Positions 1 to 8,311 of a stretch of DNA of 64,000 nucleotides are shown piece by piece. Under the pieces are notes generated by a model. The model worked only from the letters and a program-made list of their open reading frames with translations, was not told where the DNA came from and ran no database searches. This DNA comes from Bacteriovoracaceae bacterium (GTDB lineage Bacteria > Bdellovibrionota > Bacteriovoracia > Bacteriovoracales > Bacteriovoracaceae): the NCBI GenBank assembly GCA_021737405.1, contig JAIPEG010000006.1, positions 57,233-121,232 on the forward strand, given 5' to 3'. How positions within the stretch are numbered: the first letter of the stretch is position 1; every line of letters starts with the position of its first letter. A program made the position numbers and the translations under genes.

Positions 1-1
1 A

Positions 2-166
2 GAAGTAAGAGGTCAGTACTATCCCTCAATCGTAGATAGGGTTGCCGTTGTTACTGACTATAGCGCTCTTAAAAAAGACGCTTATGGTTTTGTAAAATAT
101 AGAACTCTTAATCGTCCTTGCGCTGGTAGCAATGTTGGTAACTATGTAATGCAAGAGTGGCTCTAA
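2..166 (+). CDS. C-terminal end of an unidentified protein (partial)
   Basis: An open frame enters from the left edge and ends at TAA 164-166, giving 54 residues that end in QEWL. The tail is rich in Tyr, Val and Asn and has one Cys. It looks like the end of a secreted or periplasmic protein, but nothing in it allows a family assignment. The gene start lies outside the window. Confidence 0.6.
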   Translation, partial: EVRGQYYPSIVDRVAVVTDYSALKKDAYGFVKYRTLNRPCAGSNVGNYVMQEWL

Positions 167-168
167 GC

Positions 169-182
169 CGCCTTTTTAGGCG
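169..182. terminator. Small hairpin between convergent gene ends
   Basis: The sequence CGCCT-TTTT-AGGCG forms a perfect 5-bp stem directly after the stop of the plus-strand gene and over the stop of the minus-strand small ORF. There is no U-tract on the plus strand, so its role as a terminator is weak. Confidence 0.25.
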
Positions 183-268
183 AAGAGAATGATAAGGATA
201 AAAGTCGCCACTAGTATTAGAGTGGGTAATCCTTGAAAAAATGTCAGCTCTCTTTCTTTGCGTTTCAT
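176..268 (-). CDS. Possible 30-residue single-pass membrane microprotein
   Basis: Reading the minus strand, an ATG at 268 opens 30 codons ending in TAA. The peptide starts with a charged MKRKERE segment and continues into a hydrophobic stretch (LPTLILVATFILIILFA) that would span a membrane. An AGGAGA Shine-Dalgarno-like sequence lies about 10 bases upstream of the ATG. Charge distribution, ribosome site and a hydrophobic helix together suggest a real small membrane protein. I do not recognise the family. A chance ORF of this length cannot be ruled out. Confidence 0.45.
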   Translation of the reverse strand: MKRKERELTFFQGLPTLILVATFILIILFA

Positions 269-421
269 TGTAAATTTTTCTCCTGATGTAAGAACTTGCA
301 AGGGAGATGCCAAGGAATTAGGCCCATTTCTCTTTGGATTGGGGTAAATAAGGCCAAAATGGTGCTATTATGCACCTCTTATGTGTAAAAAGGGTGACTA
401 ATTGACCTTGAGCAATTTTGT

Positions 422-1228
422 ATGAATTTAAAGTTTCGCCTCACTCCTACCCCTTCTGGATATCTACACATTGGAAATGCACTCAATTTTGTTCTAAATT
501 TTTGGCAAGCTCGTTTTCATGGCGCCTCACTTTTACTTCGAATAGATGATCATGATGAAGCAAGGACGCGCCCTGAATATATTGAAGATATTTTTAGGAC
601 GCTTGATTGGTTGGGGATTGAATGGGATGAGGGACCACAGTCGGTAGAGGACTTCAATAAGAACTTTTCTCAAATTAAAAAGAAAGACTATTACTTCTCA
701 CAATTGAAAACAATTCCGAACACGTTTCGGTGTGGTTGTTCTCGAGCTGATTTAAATGAGTTTAATGGTGTTTATCAAGGTACCTGCTATGAATTAAATC
801 TATCAGGTTCAGATCATGCTGTACGCTTCAAAACTCAAAACTATCAGGACATCTCCCCAGAATTAAAGGATGCTATTCTTTGGCGAAGGGATAATCTTCC
901 TTCCTATCAGTTGGTCTCTGTGATTGAAGATCGTGATCAAAAAATTACTCACGTTATTCGAGGAGAGGATTTACGGGCGAGCACTAACTTTCAAAAGGCA
1001 CTGGCAAGTGCATGCTCTTGGAATTTTCCAAAAAGTTTTCATCATCACCAACTTCTAATGAATAATGGTCAAAAAATTTCAAAATCACAAAAGGCTTCTC
1101 CAGTAAGGGAAGAGTTTTCTGATCCAAAATCATTTTTTAGAGGGGTTGTTAGCCCCTATCTTTCGAAGGATATGATAATAGAATCATTTTCAGAAATGCC
1201 GATGAAATCGATATTCTCTGATAATTAA
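422..1228 (+). CDS. gluQ: Glutamyl-Q tRNA(Asp) synthetase
   Basis: This 268-residue protein is a truncated paralog of glutamyl-tRNA synthetase that lacks the anticodon-binding half, the usual architecture of GluQ-RS. The enzyme attaches glutamate to queuosine in the wobble position of tRNA(Asp). The Rossmann catalytic core begins near residue 4 with TPTPSGYLHIGN (HIGH motif), continues with RIDDHDEARTRP, carries a zinc-ligand pattern CGC...YQGTC near residues 103-122, and has KISKS as the class I KMSKS motif. The genuine GluRS is present separately at 6020-7450, which supports the paralog assignment. No strong ribosome site is seen before the ATG. The 3' end overlaps the convergent gene by 4 bases. 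Confidence 0.85.
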   Translation: MNLKFRLTPTPSGYLHIGNALNFVLNFWQARFHGASLLLRIDDHDEARTRPEYIEDIFRTLDWLGIEWDEGPQSVEDFNKNFSQIKKKDYYFSQLKTIPNTFRCGCSRADLNEFNGVYQGTCYELNLSGSDHAVRFKTQNYQDISPELKDAILWRRDNLPSYQLVSVIEDRDQKITHVIRGEDLRASTNFQKALASACSWNFPKSFHHHQLLMNNGQKISKSQKASPVREEFSDPKSFFRGVVSPYLSKDMIIESFSEMPMKSIFSDN

Positions 1229-2223
1229 AGTTTAAGGCCAAAGCCTACGCCAATCCTACTAACAGAGAGGTCTCCTGGGCCGGAGAGGATGTGTTGTTTA
1301 TAAAGAAAGTGAATAAAATATTTTTTATTAATAGGAGTATTGGCGTAGAGAATAAGTTTCATTCCTGAAAAGGGACGATCTAATTCATTGCCCGTTTCAT
1401 AACTTATTCTTTGAGAGGATATTGAGGTTGAAAGAGATGCTCTTAAAAGTAAGCCTTGTTTGTTACTTTTAAAATACTTATCAACACCAAGGCTAGCAAA
1501 TATAAGCCTGAGTTCATCCCTTTCGATTATCGCCTGGCTCCTTAAGGAATCTAGGTTAAAGGTAGTAAACCTCTCAAAATCTAGGCCACCATAGAGATTA
1601 AAGCTACTAAAAGAATGTGATAAGTAGCTATTAAGTCCTATCTCAGGCCTAATACTGACTTTTTCAGTAGATAAGGATGTCTTAGCAGAGAGGAGATAGG
1701 AGAGGTATGCCGAGGCACTCCAGGACCAATTCCGGTTAAATTTAAAACTTGTCGCATAACCCAGAGTAAAAGGGGAGTTTTGTTGAAACTTAAGATCAAT
1801 CTCACTTTCTAATTGATTGAATCTCCCAAAAGAGGCCATAGTAAAGACTGATTGACTCCAGCGTGAATCAACTATTTGTTGAAGGCGCAATTCATTTTGT
1901 CTAATTTTCTTTTGCTTTAGATATTCTTTAAATTTGGTCTTGTCGATATAGGAGATAGGTAAGTAAATATCTATTTCTTGACCAGATTTGAGATCTTCCC
2001 AATTACTAATTTGTAGGTTGCGGCCCATGTTGAGCTCAAACAATTCACTTTCTTTTTCTAGAGTCCGCCCGTTTTTTAAAAATTTTTCTAAAATACTTAA
2101 AAGGTCATCGCCCTTTTGTATTTCATAACGAATGCGGCCGATATCTATTCCTTGAGAGAATGTGTTAGAAATCTGCCAACCGAAAAGAAAGGTTAATATT
2201 ACTAATTTAGTAAAAATTCTCAC
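1225..2223 (-). CDS. Secreted LysM-like plus outer-membrane beta-barrel protein
   Basis: The 332-residue protein has an N-terminal signal peptide (about residues 1-23), then a segment around residues 30-90 (IRYEIQKGDDLLSILEKF, then NWEDLKSGQEIDIYLP) that reads like a LysM-type module. From about residue 125 come alternating amphipathic strands that resemble an 8-12-stranded outer-membrane barrel ending in GVGFGLKL. The start is GTG at 2223. It begins 7 bases after the transketolase stop, so the two are probably co-transcribed. The function is unknown; a peptidoglycan-anchored barrel is an inference. Confidence 0.6.
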   Translation of the reverse strand: MRIFTKLVILTFLFGWQISNTFSQGIDIGRIRYEIQKGDDLLSILEKFLKNGRTLEKESELFELNMGRNLQISNWEDLKSGQEIDIYLPISYIDKTKFKEYLKQKKIRQNELRLQQIVDSRWSQSVFTMASFGRFNQLESEIDLKFQQNSPFTLGYATSFKFNRNWSWSASAYLSYLLSAKTSLSTEKVSIRPEIGLNSYLSHSFSSFNLYGGLDFERFTTFNLDSLRSQAIIERDELRLIFASLGVDKYFKSNKQGLLLRASLSTSISSQRISYETGNELDRPFSGMKLILYANTPINKKYFIHFLYKQHILSGPGDLSVSRIGVGFGLKL

Positions 2224-2230
2224 AGATTCA

Positions 2231-4237
2231 TTATAAAAGGCTTTTTACCGCGCAAACAATGGCCTCTTCATTCATGCCGTGTTTTGCATACAAGTGATCG
2301 GCCTGATAAGCACTTTGTCCAAACTCACCATTAATTCCAAGTGCTCTCGTTTGAAATTGATGACCTTTTTGTAAAAGAGCATGGCAAAGCATTGAGCCCA
2401 TTCCTGCAATCACTTGATGATCTTCAACAGTGATGAGACGGCCTTCAGTTTTCTTAAGAGCGTCACCGATGGTTTCGGTATCCGGATCATTTACAAAAGG
2501 ATTATTGATGACAGTAACTTCTGTACCATTTTTTGCAAGTTCATCTGCGGCCTTTAAGGCCTTGGCGACTGTCGGACCTGTGGCCACGATCGTTGCAGCT
2601 CCACCTTCTCTTAAGACCTGTGCTTTCTTCCAGGCATAACTGGCATTCTCTGAATAATAGTGAGGAAAATTCTCTCTTCCATAAAAGAATACAAAGCTAT
2701 TAGGAATGATGCCTGATTCTCGTTGAGATTTATATTCATGAAGGGCTGCGTACATATACTCTTCAGCTTCCATAGAGGTCGCACAGCTGATAACAGTAGT
2801 GTGAGGAATAGAGCTTACAGCACTAAAGTAAGTGGTAGCTTGATGAGAAGCACCATCAGCCGCATCTTGAAATCCTGTGTGACTAAAAAGGCAAATGACT
2901 GGGCCTAAAGAGAGGTTGGCCATAATAAGAGGAAGATTTCCTTTTGTGATACCAAACTGAGCAAAGGTATCAACCATGGGAATAAAGCCAGCCTTTGCGA
3001 GGCCAACTGCCGTTGAAATCATATTTGCTTCAGCGACTCCAACATCGAGTGAATGATTAGGATAATTTTTATGAAAGTCCGCAATACCCGTTGACCCTTG
3101 TAGGTCAGCAGCGACAGAAAAGAGGGGAAGCCCTTCTTTCATCGCACGATCACACGCTCTGGCAAATCCAGGCTGAACTTTTTCAACAGTAACAGCTGGT
3201 TTTGCCTTTTCTTTTGTTTCAGGTTTTGAAGCAAGAATATCCTTTGCCCAAGTGATAAAAACCTCTGGGGCTTTGCCGTCATAAATTTCATCAAGGAAAG
3301 CTGTAAGACCCGCATCGTAAGCCTTAAGTGGGTAGCCGTGACCACCAGAAGCACTCTCTTCGGTGGCCTTAACACCATAGCCTTTGATTGTTTTAAAGCG
3401 TAACGCTACTGGTTTGTTGGGGTTTTTCGTTGCTGATTCAATTCCTGCTTCAATTGCTTGATAAACTTTTTCAAGGTCATGACCATTTTCAATATTGATC
3501 AGGTTCCAGCCGAGAGTTTCTAAAGAATTAAAGGTTGGATCCATTGAAAAACTGTCATTATCAATTCGACCGGAGAGTTTAGTGTTGTTATCAGAAATAA
3601 GTAAAACGAACGGATTCATTTTACCTTTGTTGGCAAGACCTGCAATCGCGGCCATCGCCTCTCTTGCTTCGCCTTCCATTGCACCACCATCGGAAAGGGC
3701 ACAGAGGGTAACGCGATTATTTCCTAATTTCTTATCGGCATATGCAAGTCCTTGCGCCTGAGGTAACCCAGAGCCGAGAGGTCCATTTGATATAAAAACG
3801 CCTTCAGGATTTAGATGAGCTTCACCGTGGCCAGTTAACTTACTATCGATTGAGCGAAAGCCTCTTAGACTATCTAGGGTCATGCCATCAAATCCATAAT
3901 TTGCTCTAAGAGCATAGATACCGTTTTCTGCGTGGCCGGCATCATTTATAAAGTGGAACGCCTCGTACCAGGGGCTTTTTTGAAACATTAGAGCATGGGT
4001 TGCGGCCATAATTTCAGCAAATGCCGCAGGACCACCCCAGTGAGCGGCTGCTCCACCAATGACTGCATGCTGGTTCATAAGGGCCACAAGTGCTCTTGTT
4101 GCCTTTGGATCTGCAATCTCTACCGTCTCACCAGAGTGATTCTTTATCTTGGTTGTATATTGAGGGGAGGAACTTGGGTTTTTAGCAAGTAAGTTATTGA
4201 TTTTTAATGGTTTAATAGGTGAGTTGGCAGCAGACAT
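2231..4237 (-). CDS. tkt: Transketolase
   Basis: This 668-residue thiamine-diphosphate enzyme of the pentose phosphate pathway transfers two-carbon ketol units between sugar phosphates in the cytoplasm. The N-terminal ThDP domain shows HGEAHLNP, GPLGSGLPQAQGLA and the cofactor segment SDGGAMEGE...LLISDNN. The central pyrimidine domain shows DVGVAEANM and DTFAQFG, followed by the C-terminal transketolase domain with TVEDHQVIAGMGS. Length is as expected. A GGGAGG ribosome site precedes the ATG. The divergent region upstream holds an inverted repeat at 4303-4318. A barrel protein gene follows 7 bases downstream. Confidence 0.92.
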   Translation of the reverse strand: MSAANSPIKPLKINNLLAKNPSSSPQYTTKIKNHSGETVEIADPKATRALVALMNQHAVIGGAAAHWGGPAAFAEIMAATHALMFQKSPWYEAFHFINDAGHAENGIYALRANYGFDGMTLDSLRGFRSIDSKLTGHGEAHLNPEGVFISNGPLGSGLPQAQGLAYADKKLGNNRVTLCALSDGGAMEGEAREAMAAIAGLANKGKMNPFVLLISDNNTKLSGRIDNDSFSMDPTFNSLETLGWNLINIENGHDLEKVYQAIEAGIESATKNPNKPVALRFKTIKGYGVKATEESASGGHGYPLKAYDAGLTAFLDEIYDGKAPEVFITWAKDILASKPETKEKAKPAVTVEKVQPGFARACDRAMKEGLPLFSVAADLQGSTGIADFHKNYPNHSLDVGVAEANMISTAVGLAKAGFIPMVDTFAQFGITKGNLPLIMANLSLGPVICLFSHTGFQDAADGASHQATTYFSAVSSIPHTTVISCATSMEAEEYMYAALHEYKSQRESGIIPNSFVFFYGRENFPHYYSENASYAWKKAQVLREGGAATIVATGPTVAKALKAADELAKNGTEVTVINNPFVNDPDTETIGDALKKTEGRLITVEDHQVIAGMGSMLCHALLQKGHQFQTRALGINGEFGQSAYQADHLYAKHGMNEEAIVCAVKSLL

Positions 4238-4302
4238 GGGGCCCTCCCGTAGGCAGATTATTGAAATTCCTCGAAAGTTTAATTCATGCCCATAAAGACG
4301 AC

Positions 4303-4318
4303 TAGACCAAGCGGTCTA
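4303..4318. promoter_or_regulatory. Inverted repeat in the 304-bp divergent region upstream of tkt
   Basis: TAGACC-AAGC-GGTCTA is a perfect 6-bp inverted repeat 66-81 bases upstream of the tkt start, in the region between tkt and the small zinc-finger-like gene. It could be an operator. The rest of 4238-4541 is AT-rich with no gene visible; I could not fix a promoter in it. Confidence 0.35.
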
Positions 4319-4541
4319 AATTAGGTTTAGTGCCATCAACTCTAGGCGGTGAATTAAAGAAAAAGTGAAGGAAACATGATGTTTTTTTTAATAAATTATT
4401 TTAAACTACTGATATTATTAGACTTTCTGGATGTGATGAAAACTTTAACTATTTAGAAAGCTCAAAGGACTAAAATAATCTTAAGCAAGACCGATAGAGT
4501 TAGTCGGATAAGCGATTTTATAAACTAAACAGGATTTGCGT

Positions 4542-4784
4542 ATGTGTGATTGTTGTAAAGCGGAAGGTAGAGATCACGTCCTTAGATGTGGAGATGCGGC
4601 CAAGACTCGATCTGCCCGACTCTATAAGGTCTACGTTGGTAGAACTACTTCTGTAAATTTATGCAGGCTTTGTGACATTCAACTCTTTAAATCTGGGGAA
4701 TCTCGGTTCTTAGAATGCAACATACGTTTTGCTCAAAACCTTTTTAGTTCGCGTTCGTCTTCTAGTGACAGCCTCTTCGATTAG
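4542..4784 (+). CDS. Small Cys-rich, probably zinc-binding protein
   Basis: The start is ATG 4542, chosen over an in-frame TTG at 4536 because AGGA at 4531-4534 is correctly spaced for the ATG. The 80-residue product begins MCDCC and has a second pair, CRLCDIQLF, near residue 45, plus further cysteines, giving a likely zinc-ribbon arrangement. The C-terminal tail is Ser-rich. The middle is basic (KTRSARLYKVYVGR), which would suit nucleic acid or ribosome contact. It is followed by a clear intrinsic terminator and so is probably monocistronic. The family is not recognised. Confidence 0.65.
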   Translation: MCDCCKAEGRDHVLRCGDAAKTRSARLYKVYVGRTTSVNLCRLCDIQLFKSGESRFLECNIRFAQNLFSSRSSSSDSLFD

Positions 4785-4822
4785 AAGCCTTAAAGATTGC
4801 CAAATTGATGTAGTACTAATTT

Positions 4823-4848
4823 AGGGTCAGGGATTGACCCTTTTTTTA
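4823..4848 (+). terminator. Rho-independent terminator
   Basis: GGGTCA-GGGAT-TGACCC forms a 6-bp stem followed directly by seven T, placed 39 bases after the stop of the small Cys-rich gene. Confidence 0.85.
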
Positions 4849-5946
4849 TTCAAAGGGAACGACAATGATTCCTTCCTGCTCAAGCGCCCTTCTTCCTTCT
4901 TCATCAATTCCTTTTAAGAAACTAATCGCCGCAAAATAAGTACCATCGAGTTCAAGAAATTCTAAAATTTCTCTCATCTCTTGCTGTTGAGTGAAGACAG
5001 ATTTACTGCCACGATATCCATTCACTAGAACTTCATGGGTAGTGAGTTTATTGTAGTTTTTAATCTCTAAGAAGTAGAAACGATTGTCGTTTCGCCCCTT
5101 TGTGATTAAGTCAACTTCCTTACTCTCAAGCCAAGTTTTAATGGCCTCAAGATCGTCAGCTCTTTGCTCACTAAAGACTCTTGGAAAGCGCTCTTTCAAT
5201 CTTTGAAGCTCTTCTGGTCCACTGTTTTCAATGCGCTCAAAGGCCCGCGTGGTTGCTGCCACAATATTATTTTGATGAAAATCAACTTTAGGACCAATGG
5301 CACTAATTTTAAAAGAGCGAAGATGTAAGTTTTGTGCCTCGACACCAGGAAAGTGGAGGGCCGCTAATAATTCTCCATAATCGCCATAGGGGTTTTTCCA
5401 AAGACCATCAAGTGTTCTTGTGAGGTCAGAGTTTTGAGGCTCAAAGACTTTTCCTAGAAGCTCTGGATTTTCTCTAACAAAGGCCAAGATGTTTTCTTTC
5501 TCTTTTGGTGTGAAGTTAAGAGACTTCACTGTCTCATCAACAAAGTAGGCGATGTCTTCACCATGACTTCCTAGGTTTAGGATACTTCTTACAAGATCTT
5601 GATGACCTCTAATAATTTTATCAAGAACTTCTCTATATGTTGGATAACGACCTGTTCGTTTTTGAAAAGAATTTACAAAACTTTTTACCGTAAAGAGTTG
5701 TCTGTCTATTTTTTCAATTTCCTGATCATAGTTAGGAACAACACTTTTAAGGGGAACACCATTTTGAAAATATTGGCGATTCTGTCTTAGATGGGCCCGA
5801 AGTGCATTGGCACAACCTTCATCATTGACAGAGGCCAGAGACCTCTTTGGGCCTTCACTAGGAAAGGGGCCACTAAGAATAATGGCCATGGCGAGGCCCA
5901 AAACGAGGGCACCATTTATGCGGATAATATAGAGAAGGCCATTCAT
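4846..5946 (-). CDS. Membrane-anchored or secreted protein with PD-(D/E)xK nuclease-like C-terminus
   Basis: The 366-residue protein starts with a hydrophobic signal or anchor (about residues 10-28). A helical region follows, including two Asp/Glu-rich segments. Near residues 278-300 it reads EVDLITKGRNDN then FYFLEIKNYNK, which matches the D...ExK active-site arrangement of restriction-like nucleases, and it ends IIVVPFE. Similar folds occur in secreted nucleases and polymorphic toxins. The ribosome site AGAAG lies before the ATG. It diverges from gltX with about 73 bases between them. Nuclease activity is inferred only from the motif. Confidence 0.55.
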   Translation of the reverse strand: MNGLLYIIRINGALVLGLAMAIILSGPFPSEGPKRSLASVNDEGCANALRAHLRQNRQYFQNGVPLKSVVPNYDQEIEKIDRQLFTVKSFVNSFQKRTGRYPTYREVLDKIIRGHQDLVRSILNLGSHGEDIAYFVDETVKSLNFTPKEKENILAFVRENPELLGKVFEPQNSDLTRTLDGLWKNPYGDYGELLAALHFPGVEAQNLHLRSFKISAIGPKVDFHQNNIVAATTRAFERIENSGPEELQRLKERFPRVFSEQRADDLEAIKTWLESKEVDLITKGRNDNRFYFLEIKNYNKLTTHEVLVNGYRGSKSVFTQQQEMREILEFLELDGTYFAAISFLKGIDEEGRRALEQEGIIVVPFE

Positions 5947-6019
5947 AGCTTCTTTTCGACAGATTCCGTAAAAATGTGTATTTATAAGACCTTAAAAATG
6001 ATCAAATTTAAGGATAATT

Positions 6020-7450
6020 ATGACTGTTCGCGTCCGTTTTGCCCCAAGTCCGACTGGTTTCCTCCACATTGGAGGCGCTAGAACGGCCCTTTATTGCCAT
6101 TTATATGCAAAAGCTAAGGGAGGCTCTTTCGTTCTAAGAATTGAAGATACCGATTTAGAACGCTCAAAAAGAGAGTATGAAGTAGCGATGATTGAGGATC
6201 TCTTGTGGCTAGGTCTTGAAAATAATGAAGGACCTGATAAAGGTGGGGACTTTGGACCTTATCGTCAAAGTGAAAGAGTCGAGATGTATAAAGAACTGGC
6301 TCAACAATTAGTCGCAGAGGGAAAAGCTTATCCTTGCTTTCTTACTGATGACGAACTTGAAAAACTCACTCTTCAGGCGCAAGAGGAGAAAAAGTCACCT
6401 CACGCTTATCATGGAAAGTACCGTGATCTTGATCCTGTAGAAGCTCAAAAAAGAATTGAAGCAGGCGAGACTCATGTTATCCGCTTTAAAAATCCTGGTA
6501 AGAAATATACTTTTACAGATCTCGTAAGGGGCGAAGTAACTTTTCCAGAAGATATGGTGGGGGACTTTGTCATCCTTCGCTCTAGCGGTATGCCTGTTTA
6601 TAACTTTTGTTGTGTGATTGATGACTGGAAAATGGAGATGACTCATGTTCTTCGAGCGGAAGAACATCTTAACAACACTGTTCGCCAGCTCATGATATAT
6701 GAGGCCTTCAATGTTTTACCTCCAGAGTTTGCTCACTGCTCTCTTTTAGTAGGGGAGGACCGTCAAAAGCTTTCTAAGCGTCATGGAGCCACATCTGTTA
6801 TTCAGTACAGGGATCAAAACTTCCTTCCTCAAGCTCTCATGAATTACTTGTGCCTACTTGGTTGGTCTCATCCTGAGGAAAAGGATATTTTCACTTTAGA
6901 AGAAGTCATTCCCATTTTTGATTTAAGTCGATTTAATAAGTCTCCTGCACTTTATGATATTGAGAAATTAAGGCACTTTAACGGTGAACATATGCGCCGT
7001 TTAAGTTCAGCGGACCTTATGGCCTATTTAGTGCCTACAATACCTGAAGGACATGCTTTTCATGCTCAAAGCAATGAATGGAAAGAGACATGCTTGGAGT
7101 TTTTTAAAGAAAAAATAAATATTCCATCAGAACTTCCTGAGCAGTTAAATGTTTTATTTTCAACTGAATCTGAAACAGGGGAAGCTGTTGATGAGGTGCT
7201 CGCATGGGAAAGTACAGCGTCCATAAAAGAGTATATCAAAAGTGAAGTGGCTAAAATGAATGACAGCTTCATTAGTGAAGAGAAATTCAATGAATTCACT
7301 GATCACTGCAAAAAGGAACTAAAGATTAAAGGGAAATTTCTCTTTAAAGGATTGAGGCTTGCTCTGACGGGGATGGCGGAAGGTCCAGACTTAAAGGTAG
7401 TTATTCCTCTGACGCCTATCGAAGTTATGAAGAAGAGATTAGGGCTTTAG
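6020..7450 (+). CDS. gltX: Glutamyl-tRNA synthetase
   Basis: This 476-residue class I enzyme charges tRNA(Glu) with glutamate. RFAPSPTGFLHIGGART gives the HIGH motif, RIEDTD the glutamate-binding region, and KLSKRHG the KMSKS loop. The C-terminal helical anticodon-binding part ends with the short segment VMKKRLGL. Length matches bacterial GluRS. AAGGA at 6010-6014 is well placed for ATG 6020. It is the full-length counterpart of the truncated paralog at 422-1228. Confidence 0.95.
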   Translation: MTVRVRFAPSPTGFLHIGGARTALYCHLYAKAKGGSFVLRIEDTDLERSKREYEVAMIEDLLWLGLENNEGPDKGGDFGPYRQSERVEMYKELAQQLVAEGKAYPCFLTDDELEKLTLQAQEEKKSPHAYHGKYRDLDPVEAQKRIEAGETHVIRFKNPGKKYTFTDLVRGEVTFPEDMVGDFVILRSSGMPVYNFCCVIDDWKMEMTHVLRAEEHLNNTVRQLMIYEAFNVLPPEFAHCSLLVGEDRQKLSKRHGATSVIQYRDQNFLPQALMNYLCLLGWSHPEEKDIFTLEEVIPIFDLSRFNKSPALYDIEKLRHFNGEHMRRLSSADLMAYLVPTIPEGHAFHAQSNEWKETCLEFFKEKINIPSELPEQLNVLFSTESETGEAVDEVLAWESTASIKEYIKSEVAKMNDSFISEEKFNEFTDHCKKELKIKGKFLFKGLRLALTGMAEGPDLKVVIPLTPIEVMKKRLGL

Positions 7451-7455
7451 TATTA

Positions 7456-7477
7456 AAGGGGGAAAACTTTCCCCCTT
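7456..7477. terminator. GC-rich hairpin shared by two convergent genes
   Basis: AAGGGGGAAA and TTTCCCCCTT form a near-perfect 9-10 bp stem between the gltX stop and the stop of the minus-strand gene. A T-rich stretch follows at some distance on the plus strand (7485-7492). A bidirectional terminator is likely. Confidence 0.6.
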
Positions 7478-7490
7478 GATTATTCGTTTT

Positions 7491-7868
7491 TTAGATCGCG
7501 CAGTTTTCTAAATTCACACTAATTAAATAATCCCATTTAGCATGCCATGATTTTCCCAAATTAACGGCTCCGTAGTGGCCTAGTTCAACTTCAGAATTGG
7601 CAGGCAAAATAAAACTTGGCTCATAAAATTCAACTCTTGCATTTTTAATGAGTTCAAAAGAGGGAACTAAACAAACTTCAAAGCCATAGTTATTCTTAAC
7701 GATAACGTCAAAATCACTTGTTTTTCCATCAAGTTTACCCGCTGAACGATAGAAATCTACTTTTCCAAGTTCAAAGTATTTACCGTATTCTCCATAAACA
7801 AGATCATCAACATGTGCAGAAAGGGTGATTGAGACGGTGGCAAAGATAAGAAAAATTAAAGTCTTCAT
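7491..7868 (-). CDS. Small secreted protein of unknown function
   Basis: The 125-residue product has a typical signal peptide (MKTLIFLIFATVSITLSA). The mature domain is about 105 residues with alternating hydrophobic strands and two cysteines, one next to the C-terminus (ENCAI). It looks like a small all-beta periplasmic domain. GAGGAG precedes the ATG at good distance. I do not recognise the family. Confidence 0.65.
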   Translation of the reverse strand: MKTLIFLIFATVSITLSAHVDDLVYGEYGKYFELGKVDFYRSAGKLDGKTSDFDVIVKNNYGFEVCLVPSFELIKNARVEFYEPSFILPANSEVELGHYGAVNLGKSWHAKWDYLISVNLENCAI

Positions 7869-8038
7869 ATGGTTCTCCTCAGTGAGATAATTGGTAACAA
7901 ATTTTTTGTGAATTAAGCATAAGATTTGCTCAAGGGGCAGGCAAGTGTTTTAGTTGATACGGTAAGACAAGTAATTGGAATCATGAAGCGCTTGACTGTC
8001 GCGCTCAAGTATTTGGCGTCCCTTTCCGATAGGATGTA

Positions 8039-8245
8039 ATGGTCCAGAAAACACGAATTCGGACATTTGCATGCACGATCCTTTACCTCCTCTTTCTTGG
8101 GGGCGTGCTAGGAGTAGGCCAATACTATTCTGGTGGTGAAATGCTAAATTCTGATAAAAAAGGTTCGGAAAGGTTGCCGTATAAACCCAACCTCAGAGAA
8201 GTCGCAAGTGACAATAAAAGAATTCGAACGTTTATTCCTTATTGA
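8039..8245 (+). CDS. Small membrane protein at the head of the pel-like operon
   Basis: A 68-residue ORF starts at ATG 8039 behind AGGA (8031-8034). It has a hydrophobic helix at about residues 10-27 and a polar tail. The pentapeptide RIRTF occurs near both ends (residues 6-10 and 61-65). It lies 66 bases before the PelA-like gene and on the same strand. It is too short and lacks a lipobox, so it is not PelC. It could be a leader peptide or a small Pel accessory protein; a spurious ORF is also possible. Confidence 0.4.
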   Translation: MVQKTRIRTFACTILYLLFLGGVLGVGQYYSGGEMLNSDKKGSERLPYKPNLREVASDNKRIRTFIPY

Positions 8246-8311
8246 AATTGTAAAGAGCCTCATTTTTTACCCATTAAAGATAAAGATTCTTTAGGCTTAT
8301 ACAATAGGTAG

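Noticed and set aside
5791..6081. Upstream overlapping gene before gltX
   Set aside because: The frame is antisense to a convincing gene and overlaps gltX; it has no ribosome site or recognisable product.
7940..8038. Sigma-54 or sigma-70 promoter of the pel-like operon
   Set aside because: TTGACT at 7992 has no -10 box at a proper distance and TTGGCGTCCCTTTCC lacks the GC element of a -12 box.
8039..8245. PelC
   Set aside because: The ORF is only 68 residues and has no lipobox, whereas PelC is a lipoprotein of about 170 residues.
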